A stretch of 64,000 bases of DNA from Dolomitihabitans soli (lineage in GTDB: Bacteria; Actinomycetota; Actinomycetes; Streptosporangiales; Streptosporangiaceae), in contig NZ_JAKNTW010000019.1 in the NCBI RefSeq assembly GCF_022213955.1, positions 186,001-250,000 on the forward strand. Direction: 5' to 3'. Of the stretch, positions 7,984 to 16,819 are shown piece by piece (the stretch's first letter is position 1; every line of letters begins with the position of its first letter). The notes beneath the pieces are model-generated. The model did not search any database. It saw nothing but the letters and a program-made list of their open reading frames with translations, and was not told where the DNA came from. Both the position numbers and the translations under genes were made by a program.

Positions 7984-8008
7984 GCCCCGCCGGCAACGCC
8001 GGCGGGGC
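7984..8008. terminator. Hairpin terminator between convergent genes
   Basis: An 11-base stem GCCCCGCCGGC pairs exactly with 7998-8008 across an AAC loop. It lies between the convergent reductase and sigma factor genes and would work in both directions. Confidence 0.75.
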
Positions 8009-8121
8009 GGTGGTGTTCGAGTTGTCGCGTTGGTGTTCAGCTGGTCGGGGTGCTCATTCCGCGGTGACTTCGGTGATGGCGGCCCGTGCGCTGGATTCGT
8101 CGACGATGGGGACTTGTCTGA

Positions 8122-9129
8122 TCACAGTGTCGGGGGCAGGCCCAGCCATGGTTTGTCGGTGGCGTCGAATCCGGTGAGCTCGGCGATCTTCCCGTCGACG
8201 ATGTGCAGGACCGCGATGGTGAACAAACGGTACTCCGGGTCGCCGGGGGTGCGGAGGTACAGCGCGGCGGCAGGCATGCGGTTGACCGTCGTGGCGATGC
8301 AGCGCCAGTCGTCGTAGCCGCGCTGGAAGAGCCCAGCGGAGACCCAGCCGTCCACCGCGTCTTTGGCCGTGACGATCAAGGTGCCCGGCTCGGGCAGCAT
8401 CGCGAAGCGCAGGTCGTCGCGCAGTAGGGACATCAGCCCGTCGAGGTCGTTGCGCTCATGGGCGTCGATATACGACTTCACCACGCCGCGCTCGTCATTC
8501 GACAGCTCGTGGGTGGCGGGGCTCCGCCAGTCGAGGCGGCGGTCGGGTAGCTGCTCACGCATCGTCACGCGCGCCCGCTGCAGTGCGCTGGTCACCGATG
8601 CGACGGTCAGCTCGAGGGCGTCGGCGGCCTTCGACGCCGGCCAGCCTAGGACGTCGCGCAGGATGAACACCGCCCGCTGCCGCGGTGGCAGGTGCTGGAC
8701 GGCGACGATGAACGCCAGCTCGATCGTCTCCCGCGCCACCACCGATTCCTGCGGGTCCTCCGGGAGCATCCGGTCGGGGTACGGCTGCAGGTACAGCATC
8801 TCGGAGCCGGGGTCCGGCAGCTCGGATGGTATGGGTGTGCGGTCGTTGCGCTTCTCCAGGAAGTCGAGGCAGGCGTTCGTCGCGATCCGGTACAGCCAGG
8901 TCCGCAGCGCGGCATGGCCCTTGAACGACTCCCGCTTGTTCCACGCTCGCAGGAACGTCTCCTGCGTCATGTCCTGGGCGTCCTCGTAGTTCGCGAGCAT
9001 CCGGTAGCAGTGCACCTGCAGCTCACGGCGGTGGCGCTCCGTGAGGAGTGCGAAACTCGCCGTGTCGTCTGAGCGGACCGCCGCGATGAACGTGGCCTCG
9101 TCGGCGCCCAGCAGTCTGGCGTCGGTCAT
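8122..9129 (-). CDS. ECF RNA polymerase sigma factor with C-terminal SnoaL-like domain
   Basis: A 335-residue sigma factor. Region 2 has the core-binding and -10 recognition sequence CYRMLANYEDAQDMTQETFL with RTWLYRIATNACLD; region 4 has LPPRQRAVFILRDVLGW and the helix-turn-helix AADALELTVASVTSALQRAR. Residues from about 210 form a SnoaL/NTF2-like domain, the hallmark of ECF groups that carry their own regulatory tail instead of a separate anti-sigma factor. The ATG at 9129 has GGAAGGA nine bases upstream; an ATG at 9135 is too close to that site. No obvious target gene is adjacent. Signal and regulon are unknown. Confidence 0.88.
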   Translation of the reverse strand: MTDARLLGADEATFIAAVRSDDTASFALLTERHRRELQVHCYRMLANYEDAQDMTQETFLRAWNKRESFKGHAALRTWLYRIATNACLDFLEKRNDRTPIPSELPDPGSEMLYLQPYPDRMLPEDPQESVVARETIELAFIVAVQHLPPRQRAVFILRDVLGWPASKAADALELTVASVTSALQRARVTMREQLPDRRLDWRSPATHELSNDERGVVKSYIDAHERNDLDGLMSLLRDDLRFAMLPEPGTLIVTAKDAVDGWVSAGLFQRGYDDWRCIATTVNRMPAAALYLRTPGDPEYRLFTIAVLHIVDGKIAELTGFDATDKPWLGLPPTL

Positions 9130-9376
9130 GGTCATCAATCCTTCCACCGGTGCGAGGGGCTACCAGAACTGACGACGTGGCGGAGGATTTCTGATCGGTG
9201 AAGCCGCTGACACCAGGCCGTTCGTCAGGCCGGGTGGGTCGGGTCGATCCAGGGGACGTGCAACCTAAACGCCCAGCGCGGAGGAACTCGCCGCCCGCAT
9301 GGTCACGCACTGATCAGAATCACCGCAGGTCAACATATCCGCCCGAAATTTCCTGAGAACTACGGGGACCCCGTAC

Positions 9377-9541
9377 GTGCGTGCTCGGAAAGAGCATCTG
9401 TCATCGCCTGGCTCCATTACCGGCGCTCTGCTCGGCCGCCTCCTGCTCGGCGTCATGCCGAACCTGGTCCTCATCCCCATCCTGGCCATCGTCTTGCTGA
9501 TCTCGGCCATCGAGATGGCCCGCCACACCGGCACGCGTAGT
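9377..9541 (+). pseudogene. C-terminal fragment of a membrane protein, TauE/SafE-like
   Basis: The frame reads SITGALLGRLLLGVMPNLV, then a hydrophobic helix, then SAIEMARHT. This resembles the last transmembrane helix of TauE/SafE (TSUP) permeases. Nothing upstream supplies the rest, and the frame degenerates after about 9535. It is most likely a leftover of a deleted transporter gene. Confidence 0.4.
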
Positions 9542-9771
9542 CGAAGGTGGTCAGCAAGTGGTAGAAGACCCACGTGCCGATCATGCCGTCGTTCTCAGAG
9601 CTCACCGAATGAGACAGCTGTGCTCACCAACGGGTCACGAGATCGCGGTTCTACCAGTCGTCGGGGTTGGCTCGCACCTGGCTCATGTCGCCTGCCCGGA
9701 GTGCCTTGGCCGGGGCGACAAAACCGCAAAATGCCCCCGTCGCCCCACTCCCACATGTCGGATTGGCCGGA
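9542..9771. other. Gap without a supported gene
   Basis: One plus-strand frame from about 9609 contains a CPECLGRG cysteine motif like zinc ribbons, but it has no ribosome binding site and its tail overlaps the ridA-like gene antisense. I do not support a gene here. The stretch 9130-9376, upstream of the sigma factor, also holds none and probably carries that gene's promoter. Confidence 0.3.
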
Positions 9772-10191
9772 CTACCCCCGGGGCGTTGCCTTGGTCGTCG
9801 TCGTTTGCGTCGCAGGGATAGCGGCCACGACGTCGATCTCCACCAAGAAGTTGCCGAGGAAGGACCCGACGGTGGTGCGTACCGGGTAGGGGGAGCTGAA
9901 GTACTCCCCATAGACGGCGTTGAAACCTGAGCGATCACGCTCCGGTTCGTGGAGGTGCACTGTCGCCTTCACGACGTCGGTCAAAGCGAGTCCGCCGGCG
10001 GCCAGGACGGCCTTCAGGTTCTCGATGGTCTGCCGGGTCTGTTCCTCGATCGTCGTGCCGATCGCTTCTCCGGTCACGGGATGGTGAGGGGTTTGACCAG
10101 CCGTGTACACGAATCCGTTGACGGCGATGGCCTGGGAGTAGGGACCTGCCGGGCGCGGAGCGAGGTCGGTGCTGATCGTCTGGATCGACAT
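9772..10191 (-). CDS. RidA/YjgF-family enamine/imine deaminase
   Basis: A 139-residue Rid-family protein. It has the family core AGPYSQAIAVNGFVYTAGQ, a central NLKAVL helix, VVKATVHL, and the active-site segment PVRTTVGSF with the conserved Arg, then VEIDVVAA. Rid proteins hydrolyse reactive 2-aminoacrylate and other imines made by PLP- or flavin-dependent enzymes. It is the last gene of a minus-strand run with an ABC transporter and an FMN-dependent oxidase. That suggests it clears imine by-products of amino acid oxidation in this pathway. It starts 30 bases after the transporter ATPase gene stop. The C-terminus has a Thr-rich extension (TQTTTTKATPRG). Confidence 0.88.
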   Translation of the reverse strand: MSIQTISTDLAPRPAGPYSQAIAVNGFVYTAGQTPHHPVTGEAIGTTIEEQTRQTIENLKAVLAAGGLALTDVVKATVHLHEPERDRSGFNAVYGEYFSSPYPVRTTVGSFLGNFLVEIDVVAAIPATQTTTTKATPRG

Positions 10192-10221
10192 GTGGAGCCT
10201 TCGGCGTCGTGGGTGGGGTGG

Positions 10222-10986
10222 CTAGAGCACCTTGGACAAGAAAGCCTGAGTCCGTTCGTGCTGAGGGCAGTCGAGCAATTGGCTGGGGGGGCCGCTCTCG
10301 ACGACGACACCGTCGTCCATGAACACCACCTGGTCACAGACCTGCTTGGCGAAGCCCAGCTCGTGGGTGACCACGACCATGGTCATACCGGCCTCGGCGA
10401 GGTCGCGCATCACGTCGAGGACCTCCCCCACCAGCTCGGGGTCCAGAGCCGAGGTGGGCTCGTCGAACAGCATGAGATTCGGCTTCATGGCCAGTGCCCG
10501 GGCGATGGCAATCCGTTGCTGCTGGCCACCGGAAAGTTCTTGGGGGTACGCGTCGCCGCGGTGCCCGAGCCCGACCCTGTCCAAAAGCGTCTGAGCCTCG
10601 GCGGTGATCTCCTTGCGGGGACGACGCTGCACCTGAATCGGCGCCTCTACGACGTTCGCGAGCACAGTCATGTGCGGGAACAGGTTGAAGCGCTGGAAGA
10701 CCATGCCGACGCTGAGTCTCGACTTCGCGGTCTCGCGCTCCTTCTTCTCGTAGAGCTTCCCGTTGCGCTCGGTGTAGCCAACGAGCTGCCCGTCGACGTA
10801 GAGCCGCCCGGCATCGACCTTCTCCAGGTGATTGATGCACCGCAGGAAGGTCGTCTTGCCTGAACCCGACGGCCCGATCAGACAGGTAACTGAACCTTTG
10901 GCCACTTCGAGGTTGATGCCCTTGAGGATCTCCGTGGAGCCTAGGTTCTTTCGAACGTTCTGGGCTGCCACCATCGGGGTGCTCAT
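10222..10986 (-). CDS. Polar amino acid ABC transporter ATP-binding protein
   Basis: A 254-residue ATPase of the amino acid uptake family (GlnQ/HisP-like). Walker A is [11 protein letters not shown], the signature is [15 protein letters not shown], Walker B is [14 protein letters not shown], and the switch histidine lies in [11 protein letters not shown]. It energises import of a polar amino acid by the permease and lipoprotein encoded just upstream. The ATG at 10986 overlaps the permease stop (ATGA), so translation is coupled. An in-frame upstream extension overlaps the permease gene and is a shadow. Confidence 0.93.
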   Translation of the reverse strand: MSTPMVAAQNVRKNLGSTEILKGINLEVAKGSVTCLIGPSGSGKTTFLRCINHLEKVDAGRLYVDGQLVGYTERNGKLYEKKERETAKSRLSVGMVFQRFNLFPHMTVLANVVEAPIQVQRRPRKEITAEAQTLLDRVGLGHRGDAYPQELSGGQQQRIAIARALAMKPNLMLFDEPTSALDPELVGEVLDVMRDLAEAGMTMVVVTHELGFAKQVCDQVVFMDDGVVVESGPPSQLLDCPQHERTQAFLSKVL

Positions 10987-11915
10987 GAGGCCGTCCTCGT
11001 TTTGTGGCGTACACGCCGCGGTGGTGTGTCGAATCCGCGGCCGTAGCGGCGCTCGATCTTGTTCTGGAAGAAGGACAAGATCGTCGTCATGAGCAGGTAC
11101 CAGAGACTGGCGACGATGAGCAGCGCGATCGTCTGATAGTTCGCCGCGTAGATGATCTGCGCGGAGTAGAGCAGGTCGGAGATCGCGAGCACGCTGACCA
11201 GCGAGGTGCCCTTGAGCATCGAGATGACTTGATTGCCCGTCGGGGGTAGCACGACCCGCATCGCCTGGGGTAGCACGATGCGCCGCATCAGTTTGCCGCC
11301 GCTCATCCCCAGAGCTCGTGCGGCTTCGGTCTGACCGCGGTCGACCGATCCGATTCCACCTCGGATGATCTCCGCCATGTACGCAGCCTCGTTGAGCGAG
11401 AGGCCTAGGAGGGCCGCCCCGAGCGGGGTGATGAGCTGGTTGGCCGAGGCGATCCCGATCGAAGGCCCTCCGAAGGGGACTCCGATGCTGATGATGGGGT
11501 ACAGCGCGGCGATGTTGTACCAGAAGATCAGTTGCACCAACAGCGGTGTACCGCGGAAGAACCAGATGTAGCCGCGACTCAGCGTGCTGACGATGGGGTT
11601 GGCCGAGAGACGCATGATCGCCAGGACCGTGCCCAGGAGGATGCCGGCTGTCATGGAGATCAAGGTCAGCAGGAGCGTAAGGCCGGCTCCGGCCAGAATC
11701 TGATCGTTGAACAGGTAGGAGCGAACGACCCCCCATCGGTAGTTCTCGTTGGTCGCCACGCTGAAGGCGACAGCTGCTGCCACGACAAGCAGCACGATTG
11801 CTACGGCCAGCCGGACGTTGTGCTTGAGCGGCACCACCGTGGTCGCCTCGTCCGTGGCATCACGAACCGCCGCATCGGGAGTGACCGTTCCTGGGGACCT
11901 GGACTGCTTCTGCAT
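10983..11915 (-). CDS. Amino acid ABC transporter permease
   Basis: A 310-residue inner-membrane permease of the His/Glu/Gln/Arg/opine family. A 50-residue hydrophilic N-terminus precedes a first helix ([18 protein letters not shown]); the ABC-permease core begins with [15 protein letters not shown]. It carries the EAA loop [20 protein letters not shown] that docks the ATPase. Start at ATG 11915; a GTG at 11924 is an alternative and neither has a strong ribosome binding site. The gene lies 11 bases after the binding protein gene and overlaps the ATPase gene by four bases. Confidence 0.92.
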   Translation of the reverse strand: MQKQSRSPGTVTPDAAVRDATDEATTVVPLKHNVRLAVAIVLLVVAAAVAFSVATNENYRWGVVRSYLFNDQILAGAGLTLLLTLISMTAGILLGTVLAIMRLSANPIVSTLSRGYIWFFRGTPLLVQLIFWYNIAALYPIISIGVPFGGPSIGIASANQLITPLGAALLGLSLNEAAYMAEIIRGGIGSVDRGQTEAARALGMSGGKLMRRIVLPQAMRVVLPPTGNQVISMLKGTSLVSVLAISDLLYSAQIIYAANYQTIALLIVASLWYLLMTTILSFFQNKIERRYGRGFDTPPRRVRHKTRTAS

Positions 11916-11926
11916 GTCAGGCACCA

Positions 11927-12850
11927 CTACTGAGCAAAGTTGACGCGAGCGTCGGTGATTGCTGCGCTTTCGATGCCGTACGTGCTGAGCACCTTTGCAT
12001 ATCCCTCGCTCTTGATCACGGCGGCCACGGCAGGACCGACTGCATCGATCAGGCCCGAGGACTTCGGCATGCCCACACCGACGGGGTCCACGCCGTAGTT
12101 GGCGACCACCTGGATCTGCGGGTTCTGCGTCGCCGCGTAGCCCATGATCGGCGAGTCGGCCAGCACCGCATCGAGTCGTCCGCTCGTGAGGGCAGAGATG
12201 GCCTGACGAGTGTCCTGGTACTGGTACGTGGTGATGTCCTTCTCGCCCTTGCTGGCGCACTCCTTGTTGTACTTGGGAACGTGGGTCGTCAGCTGGTAGG
12301 AAGCGGTAAGGAAACCGACCTGCTTCGCGCACAAGCCGTGCTCGTCCTTGATGCCGACCGGATTGCCCTTCGCGACAGCGATGGAGTTGCCGATGGAGAG
12401 GTAGTCGACGAAGTTGAGGACCTTCATCCGCTCCGCGGTGGGGGTCATCGACGAGACCGTCATGTCGTATCGGCCCGCCGCGAGCCCCGGAATGATGGAG
12501 TCGAAGTTGGCCACCTCGATCTGTACCTCAACGCCGAGCGCGTCACCGATGAGGCGAGCGATGTCGGGGTTGATCCCCGTCATCTCCTTCGTACCCTCCT
12601 TGTAGTACTGCGTGGGAGGCTCGTTGGTGGGGATGGCGACCCGAAGGACCTTGCTGGACTTGATCGAGCCGGGCAGCAGTCCCGCAGCCTTCGAGTCGGC
12701 AGCCATGGACGGCGCCGACGCCGACGCCGACGATTTGTTGTCGGTACCTGAACCACAGGCTGCGAGCAAGGAGAGGAGGGGCAGCGCGACGGCCGTGGCC
12801 ACGACGGCCCGGAGGCGACTAGGGCGCTTGATGGTGAAGAGGGTGTTCAT
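11927..12850 (-). CDS. Amino acid ABC transporter substrate-binding lipoprotein
   Basis: A 307-residue secreted binding protein. The N-terminus has Arg residues, a hydrophobic core and a lipobox LLAAC with Cys32 as the lipid anchor, followed by a Ser/Ala linker. The mature part is a family 3 bacterial solute-binding domain: LRVAIPTNEPPTQYY, IARLIGDALGVEVQIEV, GLAAGRYDM, MTPTAERMKVLNF, and a C-terminal hinge. Such proteins capture polar amino acids. Start chosen at ATG 12850 (GGAAG upstream) rather than in-frame 12880 because it gives a normal signal peptide. The ligand cannot be read from the sequence. Confidence 0.92.
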   Translation of the reverse strand: MNTLFTIKRPSRLRAVVATAVALPLLSLLAACGSGTDNKSSASASAPSMAADSKAAGLLPGSIKSSKVLRVAIPTNEPPTQYYKEGTKEMTGINPDIARLIGDALGVEVQIEVANFDSIIPGLAAGRYDMTVSSMTPTAERMKVLNFVDYLSIGNSIAVAKGNPVGIKDEHGLCAKQVGFLTASYQLTTHVPKYNKECASKGEKDITTYQYQDTRQAISALTSGRLDAVLADSPIMGYAATQNPQIQVVANYGVDPVGVGMPKSSGLIDAVGPAVAAVIKSEGYAKVLSTYGIESAAITDARVNFAQ

Positions 12851-12887
12851 CTGAAACTTCCATTGCACTTGGTGCTGCATGGCGGAC

Positions 12888-14156
12888 CTAAATGTGGGTG
12901 CTTGTGGGGCGTGCCCGGGGGCCGGGTGCGTCGCTACGGTGTCGCAGCAGGTCCCTGCCTCGGGTCCGCAGTTCCTTGATACTTGTGACGCCGAGGAGCA
13001 TCATCGTTCTGGTGATTTCGGCGCGAAACAGGTTGAGGACGTGCTCCACGCCGGGCTGCCCGGCGGCCGCCACGCCGTAGAGGTAGGGCCGGCCGATGGC
13101 GCAGGCATCAGCCCCGAGCGCGAGGGCCTTCACCACATCGGTGCCGCGACGAATGCCACCGTCGACGATGATTTCCACGCGGCCTGCGGCCTTGTCGACG
13201 ATCTCGGGCAAGACGTCCAGCGGTGCGGCCATGTGGTCGAGCTGGCGGCCGCCATGGTTGCTCACCTGGACGGCGTCGATGCCGATTCCAGCGGCGACCA
13301 GGGCGTCATCGGCGCTGACGCAGCCCTTGACGATGATGGGACCGCGCCATCGCTCGCGCAGGTCCTCGATGTCCCTCCAGTCGGTTGGCTCGTAACTGCC
13401 GGCGAGGAGTGAGCGCCACATGTCCGGCGTGCTCGTGAGCGGGCCGGTCGAGGCCTCGCCGCTCAGATTGGGGAAGGCGATCGCGTCACTGGCCAGGAAG
13501 CGCAGGGCCCATCGAGGGTGCAGCGCCCCTTCGATGACGGTCTTGCCGCGGATCGACGGCGGAGCCGTGAATCCATTGCGGTAGTCGCGCTCGCGGTGCC
13601 CGATCGCCCGGCAGTCCACGTTGATGATCAGACCTTCGTAGCCGGCGCTTGCCGTCCGGTCGACGAGCGCCTGGAGCAGGCCCTTGTCGGTCGTGAGGGA
13701 GAAGTTGAAGAACCGGCGCAACGAGGGCGCAGCAGCGCTGACGGCCTCCATGGGCGTATTGCTCAGGCCCGCGAGTCCGAAGGGCAGGCCTGCCTTTTGT
13801 GCTGCCAGGGCCACTGCGATCTCGCCTTCGGGGTGAAACAGGCGAGTACCACCGGTGGGTGTGAGGTACAGGGGCATGGAAGCCGGTCCGCCGAGCAACG
13901 AGCTGCTGATGTCGAGGTTCGCAACAGAGCCCCACCTCGGGACGAATGACCAGTCGGAGTAGGCCTCCTGGTTGCGTCGCAGCGAGGCCTCGTCCTCTCC
14001 CCCACCTTCCATGTAGTCGAAGATGCTCTTGGGGAGCCGGCGGGCCGCGATGCGGCGGACGTCTTCGACACTGAAGCAGCTCCTCTCGAGGCGCTCGGAG
14101 ACGGATCTGGCGGGGGCCTGTACCGAGGCCAGGGTCCGCAGGTCCTTGAACTTCAC
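12888..14156 (-). CDS. FMN-dependent alpha-hydroxy-acid oxidase/dehydrogenase
   Basis: A 422-residue enzyme of the lactate oxidase/mandelate dehydrogenase/glycolate oxidase family. Features include LPKSIFDYMEGGGEDE near the N-terminus, LTPTGGTRLFHPEGE, and GPIIVKGCVSADDA with the FMN-contacting Lys. The catalytic His and substrate Arg lie in VQVSNHGGRQLD, and the phosphate loop in IIVDGGIRRGTDVVKALALGA. It oxidises a 2-hydroxy acid to a 2-keto acid. Start GTG 14156 has AGAGAGG upstream. It is first in an apparent operon with an amino acid transporter and RidA and is divergent from a PucR-type regulator. The substrate is unknown; the neighbourhood suggests a hydroxy or amino acid taken up by the transporter. 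Confidence 0.9.
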   Translation of the reverse strand: MKFKDLRTLASVQAPARSVSERLERSCFSVEDVRRIAARRLPKSIFDYMEGGGEDEASLRRNQEAYSDWSFVPRWGSVANLDISSSLLGGPASMPLYLTPTGGTRLFHPEGEIAVALAAQKAGLPFGLAGLSNTPMEAVSAAAPSLRRFFNFSLTTDKGLLQALVDRTASAGYEGLIINVDCRAIGHRERDYRNGFTAPPSIRGKTVIEGALHPRWALRFLASDAIAFPNLSGEASTGPLTSTPDMWRSLLAGSYEPTDWRDIEDLRERWRGPIIVKGCVSADDALVAAGIGIDAVQVSNHGGRQLDHMAAPLDVLPEIVDKAAGRVEIIVDGGIRRGTDVVKALALGADACAIGRPYLYGVAAAGQPGVEHVLNLFRAEITRTMMLLGVTSIKELRTRGRDLLRHRSDAPGPRARPTSTHI

Positions 14157-14275
14157 GTAGTACCTCTCTGGTGAATGTGGGGTTGGCCCGCCCCAACAAT
14201 GACTTTCGTCACATCCAAGGTAAATGTAAAAATGTCCAGAAACTACGCATCATGATTGTGCTAGCGTCCAAGCCC

Positions 14276-15958
14276 ATGGCTGATGGTGGGTTGCATCCGC
14301 GACAGTCGACGGCGGTCAGCGTGACGCACGGCTCTGACGAAGCGAGATCGATCGTTCGCCTGGCCGACTGCGTGAGACTCATGCAGTCCGACCTCGTACA
14401 CGCCAACCCCCGCTCGGACACCACCGAGCGGCCCGTCACTGACGTCATGCTCTACGACCCCGTCGACGACTGGACGAGCCTGGACGGGCGCATCATCCTC
14501 GCGGTCGGCTGCACCTACGGCTCGCCTGAGTTCGACACACTCCTGCAGCGAGCTGCTGCGGGAAACGCCGCGGCCGTCGTGGTGAAGGCGTATAGCGCAA
14601 ACCTCCAACTCCTGGGCTCAGCCGCCGACAGGCACAGCATGGCGATGCTGGTCGCCCCCCACGACGCCGACTGGGCCCGTCTGGCCGCCCTCGCGAGATC
14701 TGCCGTCGTAGGAGCCGCAGTCGACACCGTGTCAGGGGTCCGGCTCGGTGACCTGTACGCATTCGCCAACGCCATCGCATCGATCACCGACGGCGCAGCC
14801 AGCATCGTGGACACGTTCGGCAATGTCGTCGGCTACTCGACGTTGCCCGGACAGCCGATCGACGAGATCCGGCGCCTTACTACCCTGACCCTGCAGGAGG
14901 CCGAGCCCCCCGCATTCGACCCGGGCTTCAAAAAGGTCTACGCCTCTGACAACGCATTGGTCATGCCCTCCCCCTACGCAGGGATGGACCGACTCGCGTT
15001 GGCAGTGCGGGCAGGCGGAGAACTGCTCGGGTCCATCTGGGTCATCGACCCCGGCGATGAGAAGCGGGCAGCCGCGCTGCAGGCCTTGGACAGGATGGGG
15101 GACCTGGCGGGTTTGCATATGCTCCATGCGCGTTCAGAATCTGACTTTGGTCAACGGCGTAGCAGCGATCTGATCCGCACGCTCGTGGACGATCCGCCCA
15201 GCGCTCCCTTCGCAGCCGCCCAACTGGGGCTGGATGGCGCCCACGAGATCGCGGTCGCCGCATTCAGCATCGTTCGGCCCGAGCGCGGAAACCTCGACGC
15301 GGTTCGGGAGGTCCGACGTCTGCTGCATCTGATCACGACCATCTGCAATGTCCAGTTCGGAACAAGCCACAGCGCGGTCATCGACTCGGTGGTCTACGCC
15401 TTACTGCCCGCCGACGGCGCGAACCCCAGAGCAACGCAACGGCGGGTGATCGAGGAGATCTGCACCTACGCGCACACAATCACAACGTGTCCCCTCATCG
15501 CCTCCGTTGGCAGCATCGCGCCGAAGATCGAGCAGGTGGCGCAGTCCAAGGACGAGGCATTGGAGACGCTGCACTACTTGGGCAAGCTGTATAGGAGGGG
15601 CGCATGGCCTGACACCCAACACATCTCCGGGATGTACGAAGATCACAGGGCACCGCTCAGCCTGTTGAAGATCGGTCACTTCGTCGCCGACGCAGGCCTG
15701 CACTTCGACGATGGAATCGACCGTCTCAGACGACATGACCAGGAGCACGGCACTGACTACCTGCCGACGCTGCTCGCGTACTTCGTCCACAACACGAACA
15801 TCTCCGCGATGGCTGCGAGCCTGCAAGTGCACAACAACACCGTGCGCTACCGGATGACGCGACTGGCAGAGGAGTTCGAACTGGATCTGGAGGATCCGAA
15901 CTCAAGACTCTGGGCGTGGCTGCGCTTGTCCATCTCTGAGCTGTCCGGCGCTCCCTAG
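14276..15958 (+). CDS. PucR/CdaR-family transcriptional regulator
   Basis: About 560 residues from ATG 14276. The N-terminal half resembles the PucR purine-catabolism-type sensor (DWTSLDGRIILAVGCTYGS), and a middle GGDEF-like CdaR region follows. The C-terminal PucR helix-turn-helix is clear: FVHNTNISAMAASLQVHNNT then VRYRMTRLAEEFELDL. These proteins activate nearby catabolic genes on sensing a metabolite. It is divergent from the hydroxy-acid oxidase/ABC/RidA operon and is its likely regulator. In-frame starts at 14171 and 14252 lack a ribosome binding site. A TGTGCTAGCGT promoter-like element just upstream would give an almost leaderless message, so the start is uncertain. Confidence 0.85.
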   Translation: MADGGLHPRQSTAVSVTHGSDEARSIVRLADCVRLMQSDLVHANPRSDTTERPVTDVMLYDPVDDWTSLDGRIILAVGCTYGSPEFDTLLQRAAAGNAAAVVVKAYSANLQLLGSAADRHSMAMLVAPHDADWARLAALARSAVVGAAVDTVSGVRLGDLYAFANAIASITDGAASIVDTFGNVVGYSTLPGQPIDEIRRLTTLTLQEAEPPAFDPGFKKVYASDNALVMPSPYAGMDRLALAVRAGGELLGSIWVIDPGDEKRAAALQALDRMGDLAGLHMLHARSESDFGQRRSSDLIRTLVDDPPSAPFAAAQLGLDGAHEIAVAAFSIVRPERGNLDAVREVRRLLHLITTICNVQFGTSHSAVIDSVVYALLPADGANPRATQRRVIEEICTYAHTITTCPLIASVGSIAPKIEQVAQSKDEALETLHYLGKLYRRGAWPDTQHISGMYEDHRAPLSLLKIGHFVADAGLHFDDGIDRLRRHDQEHGTDYLPTLLAYFVHNTNISAMAASLQVHNNTVRYRMTRLAEEFELDLEDPNSRLWAWLRLSISELSGAP

Positions 15959-16109
15959 CCAGGGCGAACGGACGACAGCGGCCGGCTGGGTCACTTGAAG
16001 GTGGTCTTGGTGGTAGTGCACAGGCTCTCGCACGCATCCTGAAACTTCACAGGTGTAGCCGGCATCAGCCGGGTGACCACCCCCGGACCGTATCGTCGCC
16101 GCCGTATCA

Positions 16110-16727
16110 CTAACCGGATCCTTCGCTCGCGGCGTGCGACCTCGTGTCGCACCTTGTCATAGCGGGTGGGCGCAGCCCGTCCAGCATGAGGGTGATGACA
16201 TCGTCGGCCTCGGCCCGCCAACCGGGGCGGTCATGGGCCGCGCTGATGCCATGCAGCGCCATCATCACGGCACCGGCATCCACGTCGTCGCGAACGGTGC
16301 CGTCCCGCACGGCGGCGGCCACCAGGTCGGTGACAACCTGCTCCAGCGCCCGGCCGCCCTCGGCGAGGGCACCCGAGCGATCGGCCATGAGCGTGGCCAG
16401 CGTCCGGGCCAGGCCCTCGTGGGCATCTATGTGGTCGACCATGCCGCGTAGGAAGGTCGCCAAAGCCTCCGCCGCGGGCAGCGTGGCCTGTAGTTGGCGG
16501 GCGCGGTCGCACAGCGCGGCGACTTCCCCGTGGTAGACCGCCTCGGCCAGTGCCTCCCGGGTGGGGAAGTGGCGGTACAGCGTGCCGGTGCCCACCCCTG
16601 CCAGGCGGGCGAAGTCATCGAAGCGCAGGTCGAAGAAGTCGCCGGCGTCGAAGACCTCTCGTGCCTTGGCGATCAGGACATCGCGGTTGCGTTGGGCGTC
16701 GGCCCGCAGCGGCTTGTCGGCGATCAT
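16110..16727 (-). CDS. TetR-family transcriptional regulator
   Basis: A 205-residue repressor. The N-terminal DNA-binding domain reads NRDVLIAKAREVFDAG, then DFARLAGVGTGTLYRHFPTR, a textbook TetR helix-turn-helix. The rest is a helical ligand-binding and dimerisation domain. The ATG at 16727 follows GAGGGAG; a longer in-frame start at 16793 would translate the operator repeats and is rejected. It is divergent from a ketopantoate-reductase-like gene, and two identical 18-base operator-like repeats sit between them, so it very likely represses itself and that gene. Confidence 0.9.
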   Translation of the reverse strand: MIADKPLRADAQRNRDVLIAKAREVFDAGDFFDLRFDDFARLAGVGTGTLYRHFPTREALAEAVYHGEVAALCDRARQLQATLPAAEALATFLRGMVDHIDAHEGLARTLATLMADRSGALAEGGRALEQVVTDLVAAAVRDGTVRDDVDAGAVMMALHGISAAHDRPGWRAEADDVITLMLDGLRPPAMTRCDTRSHAASEGSG

Positions 16728-16745
16728 GCGCTCCCTCGCATTGAC

Positions 16746-16792
16746 AAGTGGAGATGACCTCCATATTTTTTGAAAAGTGGAGATGACCTCCA
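16746..16792. promoter_or_regulatory. Twin 18-base repeats, probable TetR operators
   Basis: AAGTGGAGATGACCTCCA occurs exactly at 16746-16763 and 16775-16792, 29 bases apart. Each copy contains the inverted repeat TGGAG-N5-CTCCA expected for a dimeric repressor. They lie in the 92-base gap between the divergent TetR and reductase genes. Confidence 0.7.
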
Positions 16793-16819
16793 AATCGATC
16801 GTACCCCACGAGGTGCAGC

